A DNA stretch of 64,000 nucleotides from Acestrorhynchus altus (lineage: Eukaryota > Chordata > Actinopteri > Characiformes > Acestrorhynchidae), in contig CM067511.1 of assembly GCA_034509495.1 (NCBI GenBank), positions 974,790 to 1,038,789 of the forward strand. Reading direction: 5' to 3'. Below are positions 23,159 to 34,293 of the stretch, piece by piece. Within the stretch, counting starts at the first letter, position 1. The number at the start of each line of letters is the position of its first letter. The notes beneath the pieces are model-generated. The model was not told where the DNA came from. It ran no database searches and saw nothing but the letters and a program-made list of their open reading frames with translations. The translations under genes and the position numbers were made by a program.

Positions 23159-26100
23159 TTAGATAACTTTCTTCAGTTCGTCGTACAGGACTAGCACAAA
23201 GGCTCCGCCCATGCCTCGGAGAACGTTGGACCACGCGCCCTTGAAGAACGCCTTGCTGCCCTCGTCCCGTGCGATCTTCTTCCAGCAGTCGATGGTGCCA
23301 GAGTACATGATGTCAGCTGTAAACACAACGGCAGGACGTCAGTCATTCAGGTGTGAACAATTCAGGTCATCTGGTCGCTTAAGAGAATCAGATTCAGCTC
23401 ACTGCTGAGATGGGATTTCAACTGGTTGTCTTTATACACGTATATAAAAATGTTTACAAAAATTAAAAAAGGACAAAAAAAAACTCTGGGAATGAATAAA
23501 AGTCTGGTACCCTGGCCTGTACGCCAGGTTTCGAGTGCATCGGATGAGTAGGGATCCTAAATTTTAGTGAACCAGATCCAATTTTCCTTCGTTAATTAAG
23601 AATCTGCAACATCTTACCTCCTTTGCGGCCGGACTGCATCATCATACGACGGCGGACTGTGTCGAAGGGGTAAGACGTGAGACCTGCGACGGCGGTCACA
23701 GTCTGAGCGATCATCCAGCTCACAACAATGTGGGTGTTCTTGGGGTCGGGCAGCATGCCTGAAAAGATCGGGAAAGTTATAACACTGTAATAGAATATAA
23801 TTTTAGGACATTTTAAAGTAATTTAACATTTAATTACAAATATCAGATTCTAATACCAGTACAGATTATCGCAAAACTACATGATTACAAATAAAAAAAA
23901 AAAATGGCGTTCAATGCGTTCTGAACCCGACCACTTCCAACCACCCAACCAAGATCTGCTCCACACTGAACGCAAAATGATTCACTTCCCAAGTCCAGAC
24001 CATTTCCTTTCACCTCACCTGCAGTGATCCTTCCCTAATACCCAACAGACTTCCTAAAGGAGCAGGTTAATAGGATCAGTGGGCAGGATAAAAAGTCGTT
24101 GAAGCACGGACCCTGATGAACCCGCTCTGTACTCACCTTTAGCGGTGTCATAAATGCCAAAGTAGGCCGCTCTGTAGATGATGATGCCCTGCACGGAGAC
24201 GTTGAAACCCTGGTAGAGTCCTCTCAGCCCGTCCGACCGGAAAATCTTCACCAGACAGTTTCCGAGACCAGTGAACTCTCGCTCTTGGCCGGCTTTGCCC
24301 ACGTCGGCAGCCAGACGGGTTCTGGCGAAGTCGAGTGGGTAGACGAAGCAGAGGGAGGTGGCTCCGGCGGCACCGCCGGACGCTAAGTTTCCAGCAAAGT
24401 ACCTCCAGAACTGGGTGCGCTTGTCGATGCCATCCAGGAAGACCTTCTTGTACTTGTCCTTGAAGGCGAAGTTGAGAGCCTGGGTGGGGAAGTACCTGAT
24501 CACGTTGGCCAGGTTACCTCTCCAGAAGGACAGGAAGCCCTGCTCCTTGGGGATACGGACCACACAGTCAATGATGCCTTTGTACTGCTTGTCGGCGGTG
24601 ATCTGCTTGCTGGCATGCTGGACCTGCGGGTCATCAAACGAAGAGAAACTGGATGTTAAAAGCATCAGTAGTGGCAGACAGCTGTATAATAAATTATTAT
24701 TAATTTATTATTTTATTACATTTATAACTCCTGGAATGAGATTAAAGTTATGACCGTCTGTATGAGATCACAGTATCCGGGATTTAAAAACTCATCGTAG
24801 TGTATCGTATTTCACAATTCTTCGTCATCTTGTTGGTCTTTTCAACAGAAGTTCTTTTTTGTTTAGTTGAACACTTTACTATTGTTACAACTTTAAGATT
24901 TTGTAATTATCTTTGATTTTCCTTTATTAATTCATTGTTTTGTTAAACTCGGGGGGTTTGTCCTCTGCATTTCACCCATCCACAAGCACACATACCCGGA
25001 GTGTTGGGCAGCCCCATCACAGCACCCGGGGAGCCTCTGTAAAGGTCAGTGTAGCTCAAGGGCAGGTCACTCATTCCCTGCCAATTCAGGGAATCAAAAC
25101 ACAACTATCCTTGGGGCAGAATGGACTCCCCACACTGCACTGGCTCGGCTCTCCTGACCTTGCGGATCTGCTACCTTGACCTGCTCCTCACCTTCCTCGA
25201 CCCCGGCCCTAGCAGAGGTCGTCGCTAACTTGACGATATAATCTACCTCAACAGCCGGTTTCAGCTTCCTAAGGCCAGCAGAGCTCGCTTCTACTGCAGG
25301 GACAAGATGTCCCACCTTTGCAAAGCAAGATGGGAGCAGCATTACATAACCCAGACCAGCTGATCTGCTGCTCATCCAGAGCTTTGCCGTGAAAAGAGGC
25401 AAAACAGTAGTTTTAGGGGCAAAACTGGATCAGGATCTGCATTTAATGAGAGGACACTGCTTCAGGAGGGCACCATCTGACCAGCAGACCAACATACTGG
25501 TCACAGTAGCTCCAATGTCATGTCAATGACTAGGTCAGTGGAGGGCATGGGGAAGCCTGAGCTCCATCGCAGTCAAGCTGAGGGCTGTGTTATTGTAGTT
25601 GGGTTGGGGGTCTTCATCTCCATCCTTATGACACCTTAGAAAGAGGGGAATCCAGGTCCAGGGAGTGTAAACACTGATCCAGGTCCAGAAATCTGAAAGT
25701 CCAGGTTTTTGTTGAAGCCGACAGGCCGGCTCCGCTGCAGCGTCGCTCAAGTAAAGCAAGATGTGCAGCCGGAGCGAAATCCCGGACTGGATCCCTTACG
25801 TGGAGTGTTGCCCCGACGAATCTGGATCTAGATACTCCACTCCGGGATTTTGCTCCAACTGCCGGATCGTATGTGATTGGTTGAGCCGAGGCGGAGCCGC
25901 ACAAGCGGTCGGAGCCAAATCCCGGAGCGAATTTTCAATATTCCGGACCTGGACTCTCCACCTCTACAGTTAATTTAAGGCAAATTTGGGAATGTAATCA
26001 ATTTTAACGGGCATTCAGCGCATAAATCACCTCTAATTAACGTCACGTTTCTTTGCCCTGCCCTAAAACAGCGCCATTAAGCCCATAAATGAGCTGTTTT

Positions 26101-26248
26101 AAGACGAGCCTCCTCGTAAACAGCCGGATCCCGATACCTGGAGGAGCAGTTTCACCCTCTCGATGGGCGCGACAGCGGTTTTGGAGATCGCCGCGGCGAT
26201 TCCTCCGGCCAGAAAGTCCTTGGCGAACGAGACGGCAGCATCACCCAT
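23159..26248 (-). CDS. slc25a5: Mitochondrial ADP/ATP carrier (ANT2 type)
   Basis: Inner-membrane antiporter that exports matrix ATP for cytosolic ADP. Exons: 26138-26248, 24137-24623, 23618-23758 and 23159-23316, joining to exactly 298 aa, the family's standard length. It starts MGDAAVSFAKDFLAGGIAAA. All three SLC25 repeats are visible with PX[DE]XX[KR] signatures: PIERVK, PLDFAR and PFDTVR. The diagnostic nucleotide-carrier motif RRRMMM is present in exon 3. It ends DELKKVI. Six transmembrane helices are expected from the fold. The four-exon layout is typical of vertebrate ANT genes. The paralog call (slc25a5 rather than slc25a4 or slc25a6) rests on overall resemblance to fish slc25a5 and is likely but not certain. 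The promoter has a TATA box and an unusual CCAAT array. Confidence 0.97.
24700..26137. other. Intron 1 of slc25a5 with dispersed repeats
   Basis: 24,940-25,480 resembles a repeat tail (TTTCACCCATCCACAAGCAC, CCCCATCACAGCACCCGGGG), probably SINE-derived, followed by sequence of unknown class. 25,630-25,970 has short GGTCCAGG-type internal repeats in both orientations. No exon seen. Confidence 0.4.
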
Positions 26249-26284
26249 GATCCCCTCTTAATACTGCTGCCCGACGCGGCTGAG

Positions 26285-26350
26285 GCTGCGGCTAAGTCCG
26301 GGTCGGTGCCGCGCCGTTTTATACGCTCCCACACTCCGCTCTGATTGGCC
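26285..26350 (-). promoter_or_regulatory. slc25a5: slc25a5 core promoter: TATA box and proximal CCAAT box
   Basis: Minus strand carries CGTATAAAACGG with TATAAAA at 26,317-26,323, about 70 bases upstream of the start codon, in a GC-rich context. A CCAAT box (GGCCAATCAG) lies at 26,341-26,350. The transcription start is expected near 26,290. Confidence 0.75.
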
Positions 26351-26984
26351 CGCTGTTCTGCAGGAGAGCCATTGTCTCATTGTGATTGGCCGGCTGGAAG
26401 AGGTGTGATTGGCTGGGATGTAAGAGCTGTGATTGGTTTGGGTGGGGCTGTAAGAGGTTTGTTTGGCTGGGCTGCTCCTTTAAGAGCTGTGATTGGCTGG
26501 GGTGGGGCTGTAGGAAGTTTGTCTGGGCTGCTCCTTTAAGAGCTGTGATTGGCTGGGGTGGGGCTGTAAGAAGTTTGTCTGGGCTGCTCCTTTAAGAGCT
26601 GTGATTGGCTGGGGTGTTCTGAAAAGAGCTGTGATTGGTTGTCTGATCAGTGGGGCTATAAGAGATGTGATTGGCTGGGAGATGTGATTGGCTGTGCTTC
26701 TCCTTTAAGAGCTGTGATTGGGTGGCTGGGGCTGTAAGAGATGTGATTGGCTAGGTGGGGGCTGTAAGAGATGTGATTGGCTGGGCTGTGGCTTTAAGAG
26801 ATGTGATTGGCTGGGAGATGTGATTAGCTGGGCTGTTATTTAAGAGCTGTGATTGACTGTTCTGTACATTAAAGAGGTGTGATTGGCTTGGCTGCTCCTT
26901 TAAGATTTGTGATTGGATGGTCTGGTCTTTATAGAGCTGTGATTGGCTTTTATGTTTTTTAAAGAGCTGTGATTGGCTTGTCAG

Positions 26985-26985
<1 letters not shown>
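26341..26985 (-). repeat. Array of 18 CCAAT boxes upstream of slc25a5
   Basis: On the gene strand the motif CCAATC (plus-strand GATTGG) occurs 18 times in about 640 bp, mostly as CAGCCAATCACA, with two further copies altered (GATTAG and GATTGA near 26,822 and 26,851). Spacers carry AGCTCTTAAAGGAGCAGCC and GCCCCACCCC-like GC boxes. Spacing is mostly 30 or 57-60 bases, so it is a degenerate minisatellite. All copies keep the gene orientation. CCAAT boxes bind NF-Y; binding here is inference. Confidence 0.9.

Positions 26986-26988
<3 letters not shown>

Positions 26989-27026
<38 letters not shown>
26989..27026. repeat. (GT)n microsatellite
   Basis: About 19 GT units at the distal edge of the CCAAT array. 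Confidence 0.95.
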
Positions 27027-27029
<3 letters not shown>

Positions 27030-27529
27030 GTATTCTTTCATGAAGACCCATTCTTATTGGGCCATATGTCCTTCAGGCACGTTAAGGACGTCACTGTTTT
27101 ATTAATACACAGGGCCTGTCCCCTGAGAGTGAACACAGAGTGAACAGAGTGTACCCCATTGACCCAAAATAGTGAGGTAGTACATTGCCTGAGTTTTGGC
27201 ACAGGACAGTTGGTTTAGTCAGTGTTCACTCAGCAAAGTGACCTCAGCTGACCACAAACACTTCCTAGGAAGTGACCAGTGGAAAGGAATGTGGCGGAAA
27301 TTTGATACAGCACGATGGTGTGCTAGTGATGGGTTAGGGTTAAGACAGCCAACAATCAATAATCAAACATCAGGAAACTAAAGAATGTAGGTTTATAGAC
27401 AACTGTTAATAATGTCTGCATTTGTATTTTTTATTCACCAAAACATTAGAACAGTGTTTATAGGAGTCACACAGACCAGATATTGAGACTTAGAGGAGAT
27501 CCTAGACTACATTTGTCTTCATTTCTTCT
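27030..27529. other. Intergenic DNA
   Basis: Between the slc25a5 CCAAT array and a LINE tail. No gene or clear repeat recognised. Confidence 0.35.
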
Positions 27530-27870
27530 TCTTCTTCTTTCGGCTGGTCCCTTTAGGGGTCGCCACAGCGGCTCACCTGCCTCCATCTTGCCCTATCTCC
27601 TGCCTCCTCTACTGTTACACCAACCACCTCCATGTCCACCTTCACTACATCCATAAACCTTCTCTGAGGTCTTCCTCTTCTCGTTCTGCCTGGCAGTTCC
27701 ATCTCCAACATTCTTTGTCCAATATATCCACTATTCCTCCTCAACACACGTCCAAACCATCTCAACCTGGCCTCTCTGGCTTCATCTCTAAACTGCTCCA
27801 CCTTCACTGTCCCTCTGACCTGGTCATTTCTAATCTTGTCCATCCTTGTCACGTTTGTCTTCATTTGAGA
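27530..27870 (-). mobile_element. LINE 3' fragment with reverse-transcriptase C-terminal tail
   Basis: A 103-codon minus-strand frame contains TRMDKIRN, ARLRWFGRVLRRNSGYIGQR and GRTRRGRPQRRF followed by WRQVSRCGDP, the very common C-terminal tail of a fish non-LTR retrotransposon. The 3' end has GGGTCGCCACAGCGG next to a CTT simple repeat. 5'-truncated, as usual for LINE insertions. Confidence 0.85.
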
Positions 27871-28829
27871 TGCAAAAATTTGAGCATGTTGTGATCAAAA
27901 ATGTACTTGCACTGTACAGCCCTTCAAAATACCTGACATTGCTCCAAATTATAATAAAAAAAACCCCCTAAATATTCTATATTTATTGACATATCACTAT
28001 TGTCCCTTCTCAGGACTTTTATTCTGAAATTTGTGTGAGCCAACAAAGAGAGCAAACAGCCCCTCCCTTCTCATTTTCCCTGTCAATGTGGACAGAGCAG
28101 TAAACATGCACTGGAAGCTCCTTTAGCATTTAAACTGGGATTTAATTCAGTTTAAGACAAAAAGGTTTGTAGTGTGTTGAGATGTTTCACGTCTGTAGGT
28201 TATTCTGATCCTGAGATATATATATAGATATATAGTCCTAACGAAGGAGCATGGACAGCTGAGAGGACATTCTCAGCTGACACTGAAACGTTCCCTCAGC
28301 CAAGAATAGAGTTCAGTACAAGGGCTTTTGTCATGTGTCCTCTGCAGCGCCATGGCTGAGACCTGCGGTCATTGCAGGACTGACCGAAATCCCCAGTTAA
28401 AGCACAAGAGAAGCTGTAGAGACGTGAGAAGTACTGCCAACAGAACAGAACTGGCACCATGCCTTATGTCAGCTGGGCCAGAGGTGTATAAAGCCCCCCA
28501 GCACCGAGCTGATCCTGAGATACGATGGCCTGATAGAGATCCGTCTTCTACGTACTAAACTACATCGATTTTGACAAGGGGTACCCAAACTTCTGCATTC
28601 CATGGTATGCACTGACCATGACCTCACGCCTGTAATGGAGTGCACCAGAGTATTACTGGCCATTGTCAGTTGAGCCAAATGTCAAGGCTGTAACTGGACA
28701 AGCATGTGCAGAGCAGCCTGAACCCCTCCTCCACTCCTTACTGGGTGAAATAATGACTGCAGAAGTAAAAGTACCAAAAAGTACTTTAAGTATTTAAGAA
28801 ATAAGAGGCTTTTGAGGTCGTTCTTGAGC

Positions 28830-29040
28830 TGGTGCTGCTACATTCCATGACTTGGACAGCATTTGCAGAACTTCATGGATCCCCACAGTGATGGGACATT
28901 CAGCAGGATAATGCACCGTGCCATCGGGCCCAAGTTGTCCAGAACTGGTTTTGTGACATATTCCCAGGACACACCGTGCCCAACTTCAGAAACGGAACGT
29001 CCCATCCATCTGGAACCCACTATCATGCCTCAATGAGGCT
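28830..29040 (+). pseudogene. Mariner-like transposase fragment
   Basis: Plus strand translates as FQQDNAP-like (ATTCAGCAGGATAATGCACC) followed by HRAKVVQNWF, the region around the second catalytic Asp of mariner-type transposases. Related sequence at 40,390-40,560 (TTTCAGCAGGATAATGCTCT). Short and broken. Confidence 0.6.
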
Positions 29041-29223
29041 GCAATAATTCATACCGCTGTGCCATGAGCACGCTGGCCATCTAGTGACACTGAAAATTAA
29101 AAAATACAATTTACAATGCAAAATACAGAGCAATACTTTAACTCATTCTTTACTTAGTATCACAAATGCATTTGGTCCTCAAGCATGAATGTGTCCCCTG
29201 TCCGATATAATTATCACCATTGT

Positions 29224-29233
29224 TGGATTATTG

Positions 29234-29278
<45 letters not shown>

Positions 29279-29291
29279 CAGCAATAATCCA
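29224..29291. repeat. (AT)n tract inside an inverted repeat
   Basis: GGATTATTGCTATATA is followed by about 20 AT units and then TATACAGCAATAATCC, so the two arms can pair into a long hairpin. Confidence 0.8.
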
Positions 29292-30039
29292 AATAAAGCA
29301 TTAGTACAATTTCATTCTGGAAATCTCATAAATGCTACAAAAGCTACAGCATCAGACCGAGTGCAGTACAGTGTTAAAATAAAAAAAAAGACAAACTAAA
29401 TGTAATATTATGGAAGTCAAAGTTACACTGCACTTCCAAAAGTATCTGGACATCCTTAAATAATCTGCATAGAAAAGCTCTGACCAATAGAATGGGATAT
29501 TCTAGAGCAGCCATGATAACATGACCCTGAGGTCACTCTGCCTGATGAATCAGAAACAAGCAAGTGTCCACATACTTTTGGACATAAAGTGTAGACACTG
29601 TACATCGTTTAGTGCTACATTTTGGACAGATAACCATCATAACGTAACATATTCGTCTGTCATGCAAAAAAAAATAACTTTAAGGAAGGAGGAAATGACT
29701 CCGTAACTATGACTTCTTTAATTTTTTATGTATAAATTAGCATGAATTTAATTTAAATATAATAATAAAAATATTATTCTATTTGATTATTATTATTATT
29801 ATTACACATTTTAAAAATAGCAGGGACACACCACCAAATACTGACAAATTCTGACATTTGAATTTCCAACTGTGAGTTATACTCAGTTTGATACACTAAT
29901 GATATCAATAAAACAGTATTAAATTAAAAATGAATTCTAATTATAATCAATTTCACTGGGACTCACAGACTTGTGGAGCCCACTGTGTATTTCACAATGT
30001 AGAAACACACACATCACACATACGGTACTGAGCAAAAAC

Positions 30040-30238
30040 AAATAAACAAAGTGTCAGTGAGAGCGTCTACCTGTAATTAACTCTATATAACATTAGAATA
30101 AACCCAAATAAACAAAGTGTCAGTGAGAGCGTCTACCTGTAATTAACTCTATATAACATTACAATAAACACAAATAAACAAAAAGTCAGCGGTCAGTGAG
30201 AGTGTCTACCTGTATCTCTATATAACATTAGAATAAAC
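30040..30238. repeat. Tandem repeat of about 70 bp, three copies
   Basis: Units share AAATAAACAAAGTGTCAGTG, GAGCGTCTACCTGTAATTAA and CTCTATATAACATTAGAATA; the third is partly deleted. Confidence 0.85.
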
Positions 30239-30644
30239 GTTTAGAATAAACATTAGAAAGAAGTTTATTAATGCTTACACTTTGTTCTGCGTATTGCTGC
30301 AGTAATGCCAAATATATTTGCTGTCTTGACGACAGAAAAACAAAAGTAAATACATAATTTGCCTCGTGACTTTCTCTGGAGTCATAAATCGGAACGTCTG
30401 AGAATGCCTGGAGGGCAGGATTAGTCCGTATCAATACTCCCTCTTTTTCCATTTTCACATTTCTATTATTGACATTATTAGCTGCTGATTCTACACACAA
30501 CAAAACATACAAATCTCTTGGCATAGCTGTCTTAACATTGGCCTCATTAGGAGACTGCTGGTTCGATATATGGTGCTGCCCCAGCCATACGTCAGTGACT
30601 GGGATTGCCTGGGAGATTTCCTTCCAGTGTGTTGCGTTGTCCAT
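30228..30644 (-). CDS. Unrecognised open frame of 138 codons
   Basis: Open from MDNATHWKEISQAIPVTDVW to SNVYSKRLF with no in-frame stop. I do not recognise the protein. It has one hydrophobic stretch (NYVFTFVFL) and no obvious signal peptide. Its 3' end overlaps the 70-bp tandem repeat. No splice partner identified. It may be part of a decayed mobile element or chance; downstream fip1l1 stop is 0.9 kb away on the same strand, so it could also lie in a long fip1l1 3' UTR. Confidence 0.2.
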   Translation of the reverse strand: MDNATHWKEISQAIPVTDVWLGQHHISNQQSPNEANVKTAMPRDLYVLLCVESAANNVNNRNVKMEKEGVLIRTNPALQAFSDVPIYDSRESHEANYVFTFVFLSSRQQIYLALLQQYAEQSVSINKLLSNVYSKRLF

Positions 30645-31079
30645 TGACGATGTGTTAGCAGCAGTTGAAAAAGATGCAGTGGAAGCACATACTAGTTTTC
30701 ATCCTCCCAGAAGTGGTACCATTGTGTAATGGGGAGGGGGGGCAGTTCTAGATAGTGGGGGGGGTGGATTGGAAGTGAGGAAAATGAAAATAAGGGAAAA
30801 ACAAATTTCTACTTTAAAAGTCCCACAATATTAACACTTAGAAGTCACAATTATTGCCAGCAGTAACAAAAAAGCATTCTGTCAGTTTATATAAATAACC
30901 TCTGACTCGTAGTTCACTATAAGGACTAATAAACACTTAATATCTCAGAAATCCTGTTATATATCCACCGTGTTTTTGAGATGAAAATATGATTTTGATG
31001 AGTAATTTGTCGTGATTAGACTGACAGGAATATTCATAAGAATAAAGTTCTTCAAAATATTCAGACATTTGAACACCCA

Positions 31080-31400
31080 ATATCTGGGTCAGTGATGTTA
31101 TTAGCCCCGCCCCTCTCTCTGATCAGTCAGAGTCTGTATGCAGGTTGATCATCAGCCCCGCCCCCTCTCTCTGATCAGTCAGAGTCTGTATGCAGGTTGA
31201 TCATCAGCCCCGCCCCCTCTCTGATCAGTCTGAGTCTGTATACAGGTTGATCATGTCCACGTGGACAGAGCAGTAAACATGCACTGGAAGCTCCTTTGGT
31301 ATTTAAACTGGGATTTAATTCAGCTGGAAATGAAATGCGTCTGTTCTAGCTGTGTAGTCTGTGTATCATGTCTGTAGGTTATTCTGATCCTGAGATATGA
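31080..31400. repeat. Dispersed repeat with three tandem units of about 53 bp
   Basis: Same family as 4,197-4,440: CTCTCTGATCAGTCAGAGTC units, then GTCCACGTGGACAGAGCAGT and ATTTAAACTGGGATTTAATT. Lies just past the fip1l1 stop and may form part of its 3' UTR. Confidence 0.7.
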
Positions 31401-31549
31401 AGCTTAGAAAAAGTTAAATCCAGACAATTTGTCATTTTTTATGTCAAAAAAGACTGAAAACAGTCAGTGACCTACGAGTCAGTGATTCATACAAAATCAC
31501 AGCCTGCTTTTGTTAACCGAGACTTTTAAGTCATTGCGTTCTGCTGCGT

Positions 31550-32539
31550 TTAGTCCTTGTGTTCATGTTCGTCCCCTTGTCCAGTGACGTCCTCCGCCGT
31601 TCTCTCCTCTTTGCTGCGTTTGTTCTTTTTGTGTTTGTGTCTGCGGTGGCCGTCGCCGTCATCATCGTGCTGTTTGCTGTGAATAGAGCAGAGGCGCGTT
31701 CGTTTGCAGTGTCTGGATCAAAACGTTGCAATACGGCAATATTTATGAGACGCTGCATGTCCAAATATTTGTGGACACCCCTAATGAATGCATTATGCTG
31801 CTTTAAGTTGCACCCATTGCTGACACAGATGTGAAAATGCACACACAGCTCATCTAGTCCCTGTAGAGAAGTACTGCCAATAGAATAGGACTCTCTGGAG
31901 CAGATAAACAAACATGTCTCCATGTCTAACACCAGGAGTGGACTAGAGGGAAGACTCCCAGCACTGAGCTGTGGAGCAGTAGAACTGTGTTCTCTGGAAT
32001 GATGGAGCTCCATACAGCACTTTTGGGTGTGTTGGTGAGCTGGGTGATGAAGTGGGATGGTGATCATCCAACATGCTGATCTCACTAAAATTCTTGCTGC
32101 TGAATGCAATCAAATCCTCACAGCAATGCTCCACAATCTAGTAAAAAGTCTTCCCTGGACAGTAGAGACAGTTACTCCAATGAAAGCAGCATAAACTCTT
32201 TTTACATCCTTCATTTCAGAAGAAACAGTGAATGAGGAGGTGTCCCAATACTTTTGTCCATAAAGCGTTTAAGGCAAATTAATGATATAAATTAAAAAAG
32301 AAAAGTAAACAAAGGATATAAATTATAAACAAAGTCATATAAATTCCACACAGATTCATTTTATCTCACCGTTTGGAAGACTTGTGCTTCCCGCTCTCGT
32401 CCTTCTCTCTGTGTCGTCTCTCTCTCACAGAGTGCTCCTCTCTCCCTCGGCTGCCAGCGCGATGGAAGCGCTCGTACTCTCTCTCACTCTCGCGGGTGTA
32501 AAAGCGATAGCAGTCGTCCTCACTGTGCTCAGCAGTAGC

Positions 32540-32586
<47 letters not shown>

Positions 32587-32680
32587 GAATGAAAAGAGCT
32601 CTGTGTGAACGTCACTCTAATTCAGTCAAGTACTGTCTTGCACAGAGAGCTTCAACAGACTGACTTCTCTCTCTCTGTCT

Positions 32681-32771
<91 letters not shown>

Positions 32772-34252
32772 ACAGTGTTTGAAGGCCACGTTCATATTTA
32801 AACTTCAGACACTAAAAGTTCTCCAGAGAACATCTAGACAGGATTGGTGGAACAATGCGCTTTGGACAGATGAATCCAAAGCTGAATTATTTGGACACAG
32901 AAACAGAAAACATGTTTGGTGCATTTGAGCACAAGAAGCTCATAGCAGCTGTGAAACATGGTGGTGGATGTGTGATGGTTTGGAGCTGCTCTGCTGCAGC
33001 AGGGTGTGGAGATCATCTCCATCATAGAAACCACTATGAGATCTTTGTATCAGAGGGGGTTTGAGGAGAACGTAAGAGCATCTGTACAAAGACTGACGCT
33101 GAAACATCACAGAGCTGAAAGAATTCCGCATGGAGGAGTGGGAATGTCATTCCTCCAGTCGATGTCAACATTTCGACCTACAGTACCGTTAAAGACTTCT
33201 GCTGAGTCCGGTGCTGGTTCTGAATGCTGCTGACCTGTATTTGTTTGTGGGCGTTCGCTCCCGTCTTTCTGCCTCTCTTTCTCTGTCCATCTCTCTTTCT
33301 CTCTCTCGCTCTCTGTCCCGTCTTGTGTGCTCCCAGTGCCCACCTCCTACTCCACCCGCACCTTTCTCCATCGCTCCGGCCCACTGCATGTGTGAGGAGG
33401 ATACCGGAGGGTAGCTGATGAAGTTCGGCTCTGGAGGGAAAAGAAAAGAAAGAGAGAAACGTGTATCGTTCTAAACAATAATATCTATATAAACAGTAAC
33501 AATCTATACTTTACGTTTAACACACAATGTCTAAAAGACGTTTCCTCAGGTTTACGTGTTTAGTTATATCCCCTCCCTCTCTCGGTGTAGTTACAATGAA
33601 GATCAAATATCCACGAGTTTAAAGATGTTAAAGAGAAAGGTGTTGATAGGGTGTCATAACTTTCTCACACATCTGTGTGACCCTCCTGATTGGCTGTGAT
33701 CGTGTTTGTAACCTCGTCCTGGTTTTTCAAGATTACCTGCACTGCTGTATCCAAAAGGGGGAGGGACTCTGCTACCGTATCCTGCGGTGGGACATCGGCT
33801 GTTGGGAAAAACAGTTTAGCAGATCCCGCAATTGCCTGTTCATGCTCCGCCCACAAATGTCTTATTGGTCAGCATCTGTTACAGAACATACAGAGCTGTG
33901 CAGAAGTTTTAGTCCCCCTGCGTAAACAGGAATGTAAATCTTATCAGTGAGAGATTATCATCACACTGATAACATTCCTACAGAAGGTCCTGGTTCTCCA
34001 TCACTGTGTTCATTAAACATCTCCAAAGTTCTCCTCGTGGAGGTCTAGTGTTATTTACAATCTCATCAACACCTGCTTTGGTAGATCAGTGCTTAGTGAT
34101 GTTAAATCAGGTGTGCTGCTGATGGAATTGAACACATCCAGGCACTGGTTGGAGGCATCCAGGAGAAATCTGGAACCAAGCCTCTACAAACTAGCCCACA
34201 AGATCACACAAATGAGCAAATCTTCTTCCTCTTTACTGTATTTACTGTTTTA

Positions 34253-34293
<41 letters not shown>

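Larger units (their letters stand above)
27900..30030. other. Intergenic, repeats and AT-rich DNA
   Basis: 28,075-28,220 is the dispersed block with GTGGACAGAGCAGTAAACAT; 28,380-28,560 is a MITE relative (plus-strand text AGCACCGAGCTGATCC); 28,830-29,040 holds a Tc1/mariner-like fragment (CAGCAGGATAATGCACCGTG); 29,224-29,291 is an AT-repeat hairpin; 29,430-29,600 is a short element with ends like CTTCCAAAAGTATCTGGACA. No gene recognised. Confidence 0.5.
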
